Of a stretch of DNA of 64,000 nucleotides, positions 22,463-31,383 are shown piece by piece. The notes beneath the pieces are model-generated. The model was not told the origin of the DNA. It saw only the letters and a program-made list of their open reading frames with translations, and did not search any database. The stretch's first letter is position 1, and every line of letters begins with the position of its first letter. Source of the DNA: Elephas maximus indicus (lineage: Eukaryota; Chordata; Mammalia; Proboscidea; Elephantidae); the NCBI RefSeq assembly GCF_024166365.1, contig NC_064831.1, positions 32,602,768 to 32,666,767 of the forward strand, given 5' to 3'. Position numbers and translations under genes: made by a program.

Positions 22463-22477
22463 AATTATCAGTGCACC

Positions 22478-23154
22478 TTGATTGCATGTTTGATCAATTT
22501 CAGATTGCAGAACTTGATAAAAATCTTCAATTTCTTTGTCTTTGGCATTAATGGTCAGTGAATAAATTTGAATAATAGTCGTATTAACTGATCTTTGTAG
22601 GTGTATGTATATTATCCTATCACTGACAGTGTTGTACTTCAGGATAGATCTTGAAATGTACTTTTTGATAGTGAATGTGATGCCGTTCCTTTTCAATTTA
22701 TCATTCCCAGCATAGTAAAGTAGACCATATGATTGTCTGAGTCAAAATGGCCGATACCAGTCCATTTCAGCTCACTGATGCCTTTTAATTTTTGACAACT
22801 TGCAATTTTCCTTGATTCATACTTTGTATGTTCCGTGTTCCTATTATTAATGGACTTTGCAGCTGTTTCTTCTCACTTTGAGTTGTGCTGTATAAGCAAA
22901 TAAATGTTCTGAAAGCTTGACTCCATCCAGGTCATTAAGGTCAACTCTACTTTGAGTAGACAGCTCCTCCCCAGATGTATTTTGAGTGCATTTCAACATG
23001 AGAGGCTCATTTTCTGGCACTTTATTGGACAATGTTCTGCTGCTATTCATAAGGTTTTCACTGGCCAGTTTTTTTTAGAAGTGGATTGCCAAGTCCTTCT
23101 TCCTAGTCTGTTTTAGTTTGGTAGCTCCACTGAAACCTTTCTGCCATTGGTGAC
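22478..23154 (-). mobile_element. RTE (BovB-type) LINE, endonuclease/5' part
   Basis: Continues the same RTE. On the minus strand it carries 5' sequence (the 'ggtttcagtggagctacc' motif at about 23,120-23,140) and the endonuclease-coding start. The join with 16,233-18,249 is exact after removal of L1B ('gcatcttgattgcatg'). Frames are broken. Confidence 0.78.
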
Positions 23155-23651
23155 TGTCTTGGCTATCTAGTGTTCTTATAACAGATATAAATTTATTTCT
23201 TCATAGTAAAGTAGGCTGAAAGTCTAAATTCAGGGCATCAGCTTTAGGGGAAGGTCTTTTCTCTCTGTTGGCCCTGGAGGATGGTCTTTCTCATCAATCT
23301 TCCCCTGGACTAGGAGCTTTTCTGCACAGGAACCCCGAGTCCAAAGGATGTGCTCTGCTCCTGGCACTGTTTTCTTGGCGGTATGAGGTCCCCCAGTCTC
23401 TCTGCTCATTTCTCTCTTTTATATCTCAAAAGAAGCTGGCTCAAGACAAAATTTAATCCTGTAGATTGAGTTCTGCCTCATCAACACAACTGTTACCCAT
23501 CCCCTCTCATTAACATAATAGAAGCAGGATTTATAACACATAGGAAAATCATATCAGATGACAAAATGGTGGACAATCACACAATACTGGGAATCATGGC
23601 CCAGCCAAACAGACACAAGGATTTTGGGGGGACAAAGTTTAATCCATGACA
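23155..23651 (-). repeat. MaLR-type LTR, antisense, inserted in the RTE
   Basis: Starts 'tgtcttggctatctagtg' and ends '...aatccatgaca'. A perfect 5-bp duplication gtgac flanks it (23,150-23,154 and 23,652-23,656), and RTE sequence ('ctgctggtatttgaaatacc') continues to the right. It is a solo LTR: no internal sequence is attached. Confidence 0.85.
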
Positions 23652-23750
23652 GTGACCCTGCTGGTATTTGAAATACCAGTGGCATAGCTTCCAGCATCAC
23701 AGCAATATGCAAGCCTCCACAGTAGGACAACTGACAGATGAGTGGAGGGT
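23652..23750 (-). mobile_element. RTE (BovB-type) LINE, 5' end
   Basis: Last piece of the RTE: 'accagtggcatagcttccag', 'cacagcaatatgcaagcctc', 'aactgacagatgagtgg'. The complement of this stretch recurs in the tRNA-Gly SINEs at 28,749-29,095 and 45,305-45,580. Confidence 0.72.
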
Positions 23751-23765
23751 ATGTGTATACATACA

Positions 23766-23935
23766 CAAAAAAACCCCACATCTGTTGACATTGAGTCTAT
23801 TCTGACTCATAGTGACCCTATAGGACAGAGTAGAACTGCCCCACAGAGTTTCCAAGGAGCGTCTGGTGGCTTTGAACTGCCAACTGTTTGGTTAGCAGCT
23901 GTAGCTCTTCACAACTACGCCACCAGGGGTTCCAT
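23766..23935 (-). repeat. AfroSINE, antisense
   Basis: A-rich start, 'gttgacattgagtctattct', 'gccccacagagtttccaagg', 'gtttggttagcagctgtagc', end 'cgccaccaggggttcc'. Confidence 0.85.
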
Positions 23936-24049
23936 ATACATATATGATGTATAAATATTTATACATTTTTCCCTCAGCTGAAGTATAAAGTCAAAAGCAA
24001 ACACATTGTATCAGAGTCCTTTATATGATGCTGTGTTTCTAATCAGAAA

Positions 24050-24727
24050 TATATATGGATCTGGGAACCAAAGGTGTGGTAGTGGGAGTGGCCCCACTTA
24101 CCATCACTCCCAGTGAAACATGCTTCCTGGGTTCTACAAGCTTAAGGGTCCTGGTAGTCAACAAGGGCACACTCTCACAGGGGACGTAGCAAGGGTCCAG
24201 TTGAATTACAAGCCATGGCTGCCACTGGATGCTATGAGCTATTTCTGACCAGGGTCCAGAAAATGAGGAGTCACCATCTTGGCAGAGATAATTAACTCTG
24301 ATCAGCAGGCAGAGGTAAGGCTGATTTTACACAACGGGAACAAGAAGGCATGTGTGTAGAGCTCAGGTGACTCATTTGGATTCCTCTTGGTTCTCCCTTG
24401 ACCAATTGTAGCTGTGAACATACAAGTAAAGCAACTTACCTGAGACGGATATGGTTACTGGGGATGTAATGAAGGTTTGAGTCATACCACCAAGTAAACC
24501 CCCAAGATCAATAGAGATGGTAGCTGAGAGCAAGAGGAATTTAGAATGGACAGTGGAGAAGGGAGATGATGAATACTAGTGGAGGCCCTGACACCATCTG
24601 CAGTGATGGAAGCTAACCGCCTTATTTTAAGTTTTTTCCCAGGAAGAGAAGTCAGTCCACTGGAAATCTGGAGGAGCTGCTCCCTGAACCTGTATGGAGA
24701 AGTGGATTCCTTTGGCTCAGGAGGTAG
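24050..24727 (+). pseudogene. ERVL-like endogenous retroviral internal sequence, first part
   Basis: Plus-strand match in pattern to the distal pol/3' internal region of ERV-L elements: 'gaacatacaagtaaagcaac', 'gaaggtttgagtcataccac', 'tttagaatggacagtggag', 'gatgaatactagtggaggcc'. No open frame of note remains. It continues after the LTR insertion at 25,324. Confidence 0.4.
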
Positions 24728-25318
24728 TGTCTTAGTTTTCTAGTGCTGCTGTAACAGAAATACCACAAGTAGGTGGCTTTAACAAACAAATTCATTTTTC
24801 TCACAGTTTAGGAGGCTAGAAGTTTGAATTCAGGGTGCTGTCTCCAGGGGAAGCCTTTCTCTAAACTCTGTCTGCTCTGGAAAAGGGACTGAGCTATTCT
24901 ATTCTGAGCTTCTACTACTAGGTGATCTTCATGTAACTTGGCATCTCTCTTCCCCCATCTCTGCTTGCTAACTCATTTATTTCATCTCCTTTAGATCTCA
25001 AGAAATTGACTTAAGACACACCCTGCACTAATAGTGTCTCATTAACATAATAGAGAAAACTCATTCCCAAATGGGATTACAACCACAGGTATAAACTCCA
25101 AAACTCGTTGCCATCATGTTGATTCCAACTCATAGTGGCCCTAGAGGACAGAGTAGAACTGCCCCATAGGGTTTACAGGGAGTGGCTGGTGGATTTGAAC
25201 TGGCCGATTTTTGGTTAACAGCCTTTTTGGTTACCTGTGCCACCAGGGCTCCAACCATAGGTATAGGGTTTAGGATTTACCACATATATTTTTGGAGGAT
25301 ACAATTCAATGCATAACA
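24728..25318 (-). repeat. MaLR-type LTR, antisense, with nested AfroSINE
   Basis: 'tgtcttagttttctagtgct' to '...caatgcataaca', flanked by ggtag (24,723-24,727) and ggtgg (25,319-25,323). Same subtype as 4,238-4,818, and like it carries an antisense AfroSINE, but at its own position. Confidence 0.72.
25091..25254 (-). repeat. AfroSINE nested in the LTR
   Basis: 'cgttgccatcatgttgattc', 'gccccatagggtttacaggg', 'gatttttggttaacagcc', end 'gccaccagggctcc'. LTR sequence resumes with 'aaccataggtatagg'. Confidence 0.83.
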
Positions 25319-25323
25319 GGTGG

Positions 25324-25800
25324 AATGTGGCAGACTGAGATGGGCCACTCAGATCTCCCCTCATGAAAGGACTTCATGGTCAGGCATGAAGAATGTGGTA
25401 AATTGACAGTCTCTAGTTCTTTTTTTTTTTTAGTTCTTAGCAACTTCAGGGTCTGCCTCAGCTTTCAGGTACCCCTAGCCAATGACTAAGCAAAGTGGTA
25501 GTGGCTGAGCTTACACACTTCCTGGGTCAAGCTCTAGACAATGACTGGGCAAGGTGGTGACTCAAGGGCCTAGCCATTGACACTGAAAGCGGGGTTCTTT
25601 TAACAGGCAGACTTCATTCTGGAGCTTCTATGGGCTAGCAGAGGCTGTATCAGGTCTGCAGAGTGGTATGACAGCTCTCTTTAACCAATCTCTCTCCCTC
25701 TTTTCCTCTCACAGGTGCTAGTCCCTAAAATCTTTGCATTCCTAACTCTACCTCAGTGATTGATTCCTGGAGAATCTAACCAGCTGCACAAAAAATGACC
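25324..25800 (+). pseudogene. ERVL-like internal sequence, second part
   Basis: Continues the block at 24,050-24,727 ('gtggcagactgagatgggcc' follows 'ggctcaggaggta'). Decayed and partly unrecognisable. Includes a T12 run near 25,420. Confidence 0.3.
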
Positions 25801-26520
25801 GTAAAACCTCAGTGACACAAAACATTAAGCACTTCCTATTGCTTATGGGAGCCCTGCCCTGGTGGTTAAGAGCTCGACTGCTAACTAAAAGGTCAACAGT
25901 TCGAGTCCACCAGCCGCTCCTTGGAAGCCCTATGGGGCAGTTTTACTATGTCCTGTAGGGTCACTATGCTCCGTGGAAACCCTATGGGGCAGTTTTACTC
26001 TGTCCTGTAGGGTCACTATGAGTTGGAATCAACTCAACGGCAATGGGTATTGCTTGTGAGTTTACAGGTCAGCTGGGCAGCTGTTTTGGTCTCAGCTGGA
26101 TCACTCATGTGTCTGTAGCCAGCTCTGGTCCAGATAAGCAGCTCTGCTGATTTCAGCTGGGTTCTCTTGCACGTTAGGGGTTGGCTGGCTATGAGCTGGT
26201 CTAAATGGCTTCAACTAGGACAACTGGTCTCTCCTTCACATAGTGTCTTCTTCTCTAGTAGGTTCACTTTGGTTTGCTCATATGTGGTGGAAGGCTTCCA
26301 AGAGAGCAAGCTGAAGGAAACAAGCCCTCTTGAGGTCTAGACCTGGAATTTGTATACTGTCATTTCTGCCATATTCCACTGGACAAGGCAAATCCTAAAG
26401 CCAGCTTAGTGTCATGGGGGTGAGGAGCCACTTCTTCATGGAGAAGCTGTGAAATCATGTTGCCAAGTGTATGGAGGGAGGCATAAAAAATTGGGGACAT
26501 TTTTGTAAGCAATCGACCAT
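25801..26520 (-). repeat. Old LTR/DNA-type repeat, antisense, split by a SINE
   Basis: 'gtaaaacctcagtgacacaa' on the left and 'ccatattccactggacaagg', 'gacatttttgtaagcaatcg' on the right follow a common old mammalian repeat read in reverse. Family not assigned. An AfroSINE with duplicated target interrupts it. Confidence 0.4.
25848..26047 (+). repeat. AfroSINE with internal 52-bp tandem duplication
   Basis: Plus-strand copy from 'ggagccctgccctggtgg' to 'caactcaacggcaatggg'. Target-site duplication 'tattgcttatg' (25,837-25,847) and 'tattgcttgtg' (26,048-26,058). The segment 25,917-25,968 is repeated at 25,969-26,020, both ending 'gggtcactatg', so the element is longer than usual. Confidence 0.9.
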
Positions 26521-26977
26521 ATGGAGGAATTCTCTAAAGAGAAGTGCATGGGGCAAACAAAACTATCACTACTACTATACTGTGCTTTTTATTCTCTCTC
26601 TTTTTTTTTAACATAATGAAAATTATCAAACACACAGAAAATGTGGAGAATGATAGAACCACTCGTGAACCCACCATCCTACTTCAGTACATCTTAAAAA
26701 TCTGTCATATTTGGCTTAGCTATTTTAAGAAATGGGACTTTGCAGATACTTTTGAAATCCACTGCATATCCCTCTCTATCCTTGATTTTTGTGTGTGTGT
26801 GTGATCTTCAGCTGTATGCTTTTAATTCCTGAGAGTTGTTTTTTACTTAAGTTAAAGGACTCAAGACTCAGACTCATGCCATATAGTGATCCAGCAGAAA
26901 AAGATGGAATTACATTCATTCAGTCATTAAACAAACATCGTGCCTTCTATTTGCTAAGTACTGCAAATATTAAGTAT
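26521..26977. repeat. Old LINE-like fragment and unique DNA
   Basis: 'aatgaaaattatcaaacaca' and 'gtgaacccaccatcctactt' recall an old LINE segment. A (GT)n tract lies at 26,789-26,802. Nothing else is recognised. Confidence 0.3.
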
Positions 26978-27117
26978 AACCAAAACCCACTGCCATCGAG
27001 TCGATTCTGACAGAGAACTGCCCCGTAGAGTTTCCAAGGAGCACCGAGCAGATTCAAACTGCCGGCCTTTTGGTTAGCAGCCATAGTACTTAACCTCTAC
27101 ACCACCAGGGTTTCCAA
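26978..27117 (-). repeat. AfroSINE, antisense, internally deleted
   Basis: 'actgccatcgagtcgattct' runs directly into 'gacagagaactgccccgtag', missing the usual 'actcatagtgaccctatagg' segment. The head 'ggccttttggttagcagcca' and end 'caccaccagggtttcc' are normal. Confidence 0.82.
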
Positions 27118-27159
27118 ATATTAAGTATATATAGTATGAATATAAATGTATTTATGTAG

Positions 27160-27660
27160 TATATTTTTAATTTTTTATTTTTTATTGTTGAGAATATACA
27201 TGGCAGGACATACACATACTCAACAATTTCTGCATGTACAATTCATTGACATTGATTACATTCTTCAAGTTGTGCAACCATTATATTCTTATTTTTTGTA
27301 GTGTTCTATTTGCACACTATTTTGCTTTAGGCTATATATCTAAAGAAGTAAGGAGCAAAGAATATTGTCCCTTATAATGAGGGCTCTTTTTTAATATCTC
27401 TTGCAGATTTTTTAAAAAGAAGTTAAAGACTTGAGGGCTAAACTTGTTCTACTACTAGCCTGTACGTTGAATTCCAAGTTTCTTACCTTTTTCCTTCTAT
27501 GGGTTTGGCTCCTGTTGTGTCACTTGGGTGGGTAGAATGTTTTCACAGTGTTTACTTAGTTGCTAGTTGACCACACCTTTGGTTTTCTTTCATATGATTA
27601 AATTGTTCTTGTTTATAACTTCTACCTGGTTTCTCTACTTCAGTGTGATGACTTCAGAGT
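27160..27660 (-). repeat. L1 3'UTR fragment, antisense
   Basis: 'ttttattgttgagaatatac' then 'catgtacaattcattgacat' and 'cttcaagttgtgcaaccat'. The same layout recurs at 59,150-59,500. No coding part. Confidence 0.5.
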
Positions 27661-27689
27661 GCTTTTACAAAGAGTTGGTTATACCTTTT

Positions 27690-28412
27690 TTTTGTAGTTA
27701 ATGAAAACTTTATTGAAATATAATTCACATACCATAAAATTCACCCCTTTAAAGTATACAATTCGAGATTTTTTAGTATATTTACGGAGTTGTGCAACCA
27801 TCACCATTATCTGATTTTAGAATATTTTCATCATCCCCAAAAGAAATCCCATAGCCGTTAGCAGTCACTCACGATTTTTCCCTCCAGCCAGCCCCTGGCA
27901 ACCACTCATCTACTTTCTGTTTCTATGGATTAGCCTATTCTGGACATTTCCTATAGATAGAACCATACACAGTGTGTGGTACTTGGGGCTGGCTTCTTTC
28001 ATTTAGCAGAACGCTTTCAAGGTCCACCCATGTTGTAGCATATATCAATACTTGCTTCTTTTTTTGTGGATGAGTAACATTCCATTGTGTGAGTATACCA
28101 CATTTTGTTTATCCATTCCTTAGCTGATGGACATTTGGGTTGTTTCCGCTTTTTGGCTGTTACGAACAATGCCACTATGAGCATTCATGTACTACTTTCG
28201 TATGGACATACATTTTTATTTCTCCTGTGTGTATACCTACGAGTGGAATTGCTGGATGACATGATAACTCTATGTTTAGCTTTTTGAGGAACTGCCAAAC
28301 CGTTTTAGAAAGTGGTTATACCATTGAAAAATCCCACTAGCCATGTATGAAGGATGAAATTACTCCATATCCTCGCTAACACTTGTTATTGCTATCTTTT
28401 TTATTTTGCCAA
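27690..28412 (-). mobile_element. L1M LINE, antisense, first segment
   Basis: Old L1 3' region: 'aactttattgaaatataatt', 'ctaccataa'-type motifs, 'ggatgagtaacattccattg', 'gagtggaattgctggatgac', 'gaggaactgccaaaccg'. The element is interrupted by two SINEs (28,430-29,095) and by an unclassified insert (29,279-30,436). Confidence 0.65.
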
Positions 28413-28429
28413 TTGTAGTATAAAAAAGA

Positions 28430-28740
28430 AAAAGTGGATGTGAGGAAAACAGTGGTTGTTCAGCGGTAGAATCCTCGACTTCCATGTGGGAAACCTGGGT
28501 CGATTCTTGGTCAGCGTACCCCAAGTGCAGCCACCATTTAATGGGGGTTTGTGAGTTGCTATAATGCTGAACAGGTTTCAGTGGACCTTCCAGACTAAGA
28601 CAAACTAGAAGGAAAGGCCTGGCCAACTACTTATGAAAAATTAGCCAATCAAAACTCTATTAATCACAGTGGTCTGATCTTGTGCATGGGTTCACCATGA
28701 GTCAGAGATCGATTTAGGGGCAGCTAACAACAAGAATAGT
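28430..28740 (+). repeat. tRNA-Gly-headed, RTE-bodied SINE (copy 1)
   Basis: Head 'gtggttgttcagcggtagaa' followed by a decayed B box ('ctgggtcgattcttgg') resembles tRNA-Gly. The body ('ctgaacaggtttcagtggac', 'agactaagacaaactagaag') matches the 5' region of the RTE in this window. The tail 'ccatgagtcagagatcgatt' and (AAC)n matches the RTE 3' end. Confidence 0.75.
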
Positions 28741-28748
28741 AGATGCGA

Positions 28749-29095
28749 GAGGCATTGGTGGTTCAGTGGTAGAATTCTTGCCTTCTACCCAGAAGACGTG
28801 GATTTAATTTCTGGCCAATGCACCTCACGCACAGCCATCACCTGTCTGTCAGTGGAGGCTTGCCTGCTGCTGTGATGCTGAACAGGTTTCAGTGGAGCTT
28901 TGAGACTAAGATAGACCAGGAAGAAAAGCCTGATGATCTCCTTCCAAAAATCAGCCCATAAAAACCCTGTGGATCACAACGGTCTGATCTGCAGCTGATC
29001 GCTGGGATGGCGCAGGACCAGGCAATGATTCTTTCTGTTGGGTGTGGGGTTGCCATGAGTTGGGGGCTGACTTCACAGCAGCTAACAACACAACA
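28749..29095 (+). repeat. tRNA-Gly-headed, RTE-bodied SINE (copy 2)
   Basis: The first ~72 bp keep the tRNA-Gly shape end to end: 'gcattggtggttcagtggta' A box, 'gtggatttaatttctggcc' at the T arm, acceptor return 'ggccaatgcac'. The body repeats RTE 5' sequence ('gtggaggcttgcctgctgct', 'acaggtttcagtggagcttt') with a deletion relative to the RTE. It ends 'gcagctaacaacacaacag'. Directly follows copy 1. Confidence 0.8.
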
Positions 29096-29103
29096 GTAGC
29101 TGT

Positions 29104-29278
29104 GAAGTAGCAACTTGTTGTGGTTTTGGTTTTCATTTACCTTATAACTAATGATGTTGTACATTTTTTCATGGGCTTATTGGCTATTTGCATATCTTCT
29201 CTGGAGAATGCCCATTTTTCAATTGTGTTATTTATCTTTTTATTATTAAGTTGTAAGAGCTCTTTGTATATTCTGGAT
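29104..29278 (-). mobile_element. L1M LINE, antisense, second segment
   Basis: 'aatgatgttgtacatttttt', 'cttattggctatttgcatat', 'ttgtaagagctctttgtata': continuation of the L1M before the SINEs. Confidence 0.6.
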
Positions 29279-30240
29279 CTAAAACTGTGGTGCAGTGAAT
29301 TATTTAATATGGCCCTTCTAGCCATAGTCTTTGTAACTCTCAACAAATGACTGGGTGGGACTATGCAAATGAGATGCTTGTGGCCCACCAAGGGGATTGG
29401 ATAGCTTACTAATAATGTAACGAGCTGCATGGTATCCTTGTGGGGCGGAACCATGTAAATAAGGTGTATGGAACCCTAATGAGGAGTTGGTCAGTTTTGC
29501 TATCCTACTAAGCTTAAAATGAGCCATCCTAAAGGTGGGAAGGAGGGACCTCACCACCACTAAGAAAGAAGAGCCAGGAGTGGAGCATGTCCTTTGGACC
29601 CAGGATTCCTGCACTGAGAACCTTCTAGATCCAGGAGACAGACAGAAAAAGAGAGACAGAGAGCGAGAGCTGTAACACCAGACACGGCAAAAGACTGTAA
29701 GAAGCAGTGGCAGAAAAACAATAGCAGCAGGGGCAGGAGAACCAGGAGATGGGCAGGAAACAGTGCAGTGGGCTTCCTGGCCCATGGAGCATGAAAGCTG
29801 AGCGCCTTCAGGTGGCAAAAGGCTTACTGGCGTAGTGGTGTGCCTCCAGACATTTATCACCAGGGCTAAAAGAGCTTTGTAACACTTGCCTGAGCAACGC
29901 AGAGGTGAAGGGGCCAGAAAGAGGTGTGCCTGCAGGCATGGCTAAGAACAGGATGTCCTAACGGAAACTGTATCCTGAGTGTTCCTGAACCTGAATTGTA
30001 ACCAGTTACTTCCCTAATCAACCCCATAATAGTATATTTTGTGAGTTCTGTGTGGCCATTGCAACAAGAAAAAGTAGAGAATGCCATGGGAGGAATGGTT
30101 GGTACCTGAATTGGTAAAAAGTTTGAAGGGTGGAGGCGTCTCTGATCTCCACCTCATAGGGACCAGCCTTGGGCTGTTGATCTTGATTCTCCTTCCCCTT
30201 GTGAAGTTAAGAGGTGGTCGGAGGCCCCTGCCATGCCATT
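29279..30240. repeat. Unclassified insert, possibly a lineage-specific LTR
   Basis: About 960 bp with no family I can name sits inside the L1M. Its left part has two related ~90-bp units with 'actatgcaaatgagatg' (29,361-29,377) and 'accatgtaaataaggtg' (29,451-29,467); the first contains the exact octamer ATGCAAAT at 29,363-29,370. Later parts include 'gagagacagagagcgagagc' and 'gtgtggccattgcaacaag'. The outer flanks 'tatattctggat' (29,267-29,278) and 'tatactttggat' (30,437-30,448) may be a 12-bp target duplication. No ORF with a domain. Confidence 0.4.
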
Positions 30241-30430
30241 TTTACAAAAACCAAAACCAAACAGTTGCCCCCAAGTCTATACCAACTCATGGCAACCCCA
30301 CGTGTTTCAGAGTAGAACTGTGTTCCATAGGGTTTTCAATGGCTGCAGTCTTTCCAAGCAGATCGCCAGGCCTCTTCTGTGGCAGCACTGGGTAGATTTG
30401 AACCACCAACCTTTTGGTTAGTGGCCACGG
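30241..30430 (-). repeat. AfroSINE (long subtype), antisense
   Basis: 'agttgcccccaagtctatac', 'gttccatagggttttcaatg', 'ccaagcagatcgccaggcc', 'caaccttttggttagtgg'. It lies at the right edge of the unclassified insert. Confidence 0.82.
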
Positions 30431-30436
30431 GTTTAC

Positions 30437-30862
30437 TATACTTTGGATAGAAGTCCCTCATTAGATATATGATTTGCCAATATTTTACTCCATTCTGTGG
30501 GTTGTCTTTTCACTTTCTTGATAGTGTACTTTGGAGCATAAAAGTTGCCAATTTTGATGAGGTCCAAATTATTTTTTCTTTTGTTGCTTGTGCTTTTGGT
30601 GTCATAGCTAAGAAATCATTGCCTAACTCAAGATAATGGAGATTTACCCCTAGGTTTTCTTCTTAGAGTTTTATAGTTATCTTGTACATTTAGGTCTATA
30701 ATTCATTTTGAGTTAATGTTTGTGTATGGTGCAAGGGAGATTCATTGTTTTGCAGTTGTCCACTTGTCTTAGCACTACTTGCAGAAATGACTCTTCTTTC
30801 CCCATTGAATTGTCTTGGTGCCCTTTTCTAAGGTTATATTTTTATTATAAACCTTACAAATT
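30437..30862 (-). mobile_element. L1M LINE, antisense, third segment
   Basis: 'gtccctcattagatatatga', 'ccattctgtgggttgtcttt', 'cacttgtcttagcactactt'. This completes the interrupted L1M begun at 27,690. Confidence 0.6.
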
Positions 30863-31164
30863 TTACCTTGTTTTGTGGTAAATTGGATAGATCTTTCTCT
30901 CATCTAAGGAGGGGGGACATATTTTGTTTATTTAAGATGAGAAAACTTACATGAAAAAATACCTACCATGGGGAAAAAAAAAATAATGGAGCCTCATGTA
31001 AATATTTTTCCTACTTTTGAATATCCCCATAGCATTTTGTGTGGTATGAAAGTATTTTGTGGGGTCCCAAAGCTCTGATGGGAGATCCAGGACAACTTTC
31101 AGCCTCTTCTAAGCTAAGAATCTGAAAAACTGACTCCAATTTAATGAAGATGTGCTGTTGTTAA
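30863..31164. other. No recognisable feature
   Basis: AT-rich DNA with an A10 tract near 30,975. Nothing named. Confidence 0.5.
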
Positions 31165-31383
31165 GTGTCGGTGTTGTCGTCATTGTTGCTGGGTGCCATG
31201 GAGTTGATTCGGACTCATAGCAACCCCATGCGACAGAATAGAACTGCCCCATAGGGTTTCCTAGACTGTAATTTTTATGGGAACAGATCACCAGGTCTTT
31301 CTCCCTCGGAGCCTCTAGGTGGGTTTGAACTGCCAACCTTTTAGTATGCAGCCCAGCGCTTAACTGTTGTGCCACCAGGGCTA
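31165..31383 (-). repeat. AfroSINE (long subtype), antisense
   Basis: 'gctgggtgccatggagttga', 'gccccatagggtttcctaga', 'gggaacagatcaccaggtct', 'ccaaccttttagtatgcagc', end 'gtgccaccagggct'. The tail is preceded by a GTT-rich run, as in RTE ends. Confidence 0.83.

Noticed and set aside
28750..28822. Possible tRNA-Gly gene
   Set aside because: The anticodon arm is altered and the sequence continues without break into an RTE-derived body; two more copies with the same body show it is a SINE head.
29318..29860. 180-codon minus-strand frame
   Set aside because: It spans the junction of an L1M and the unclassified insert, so it cannot be an old gene.
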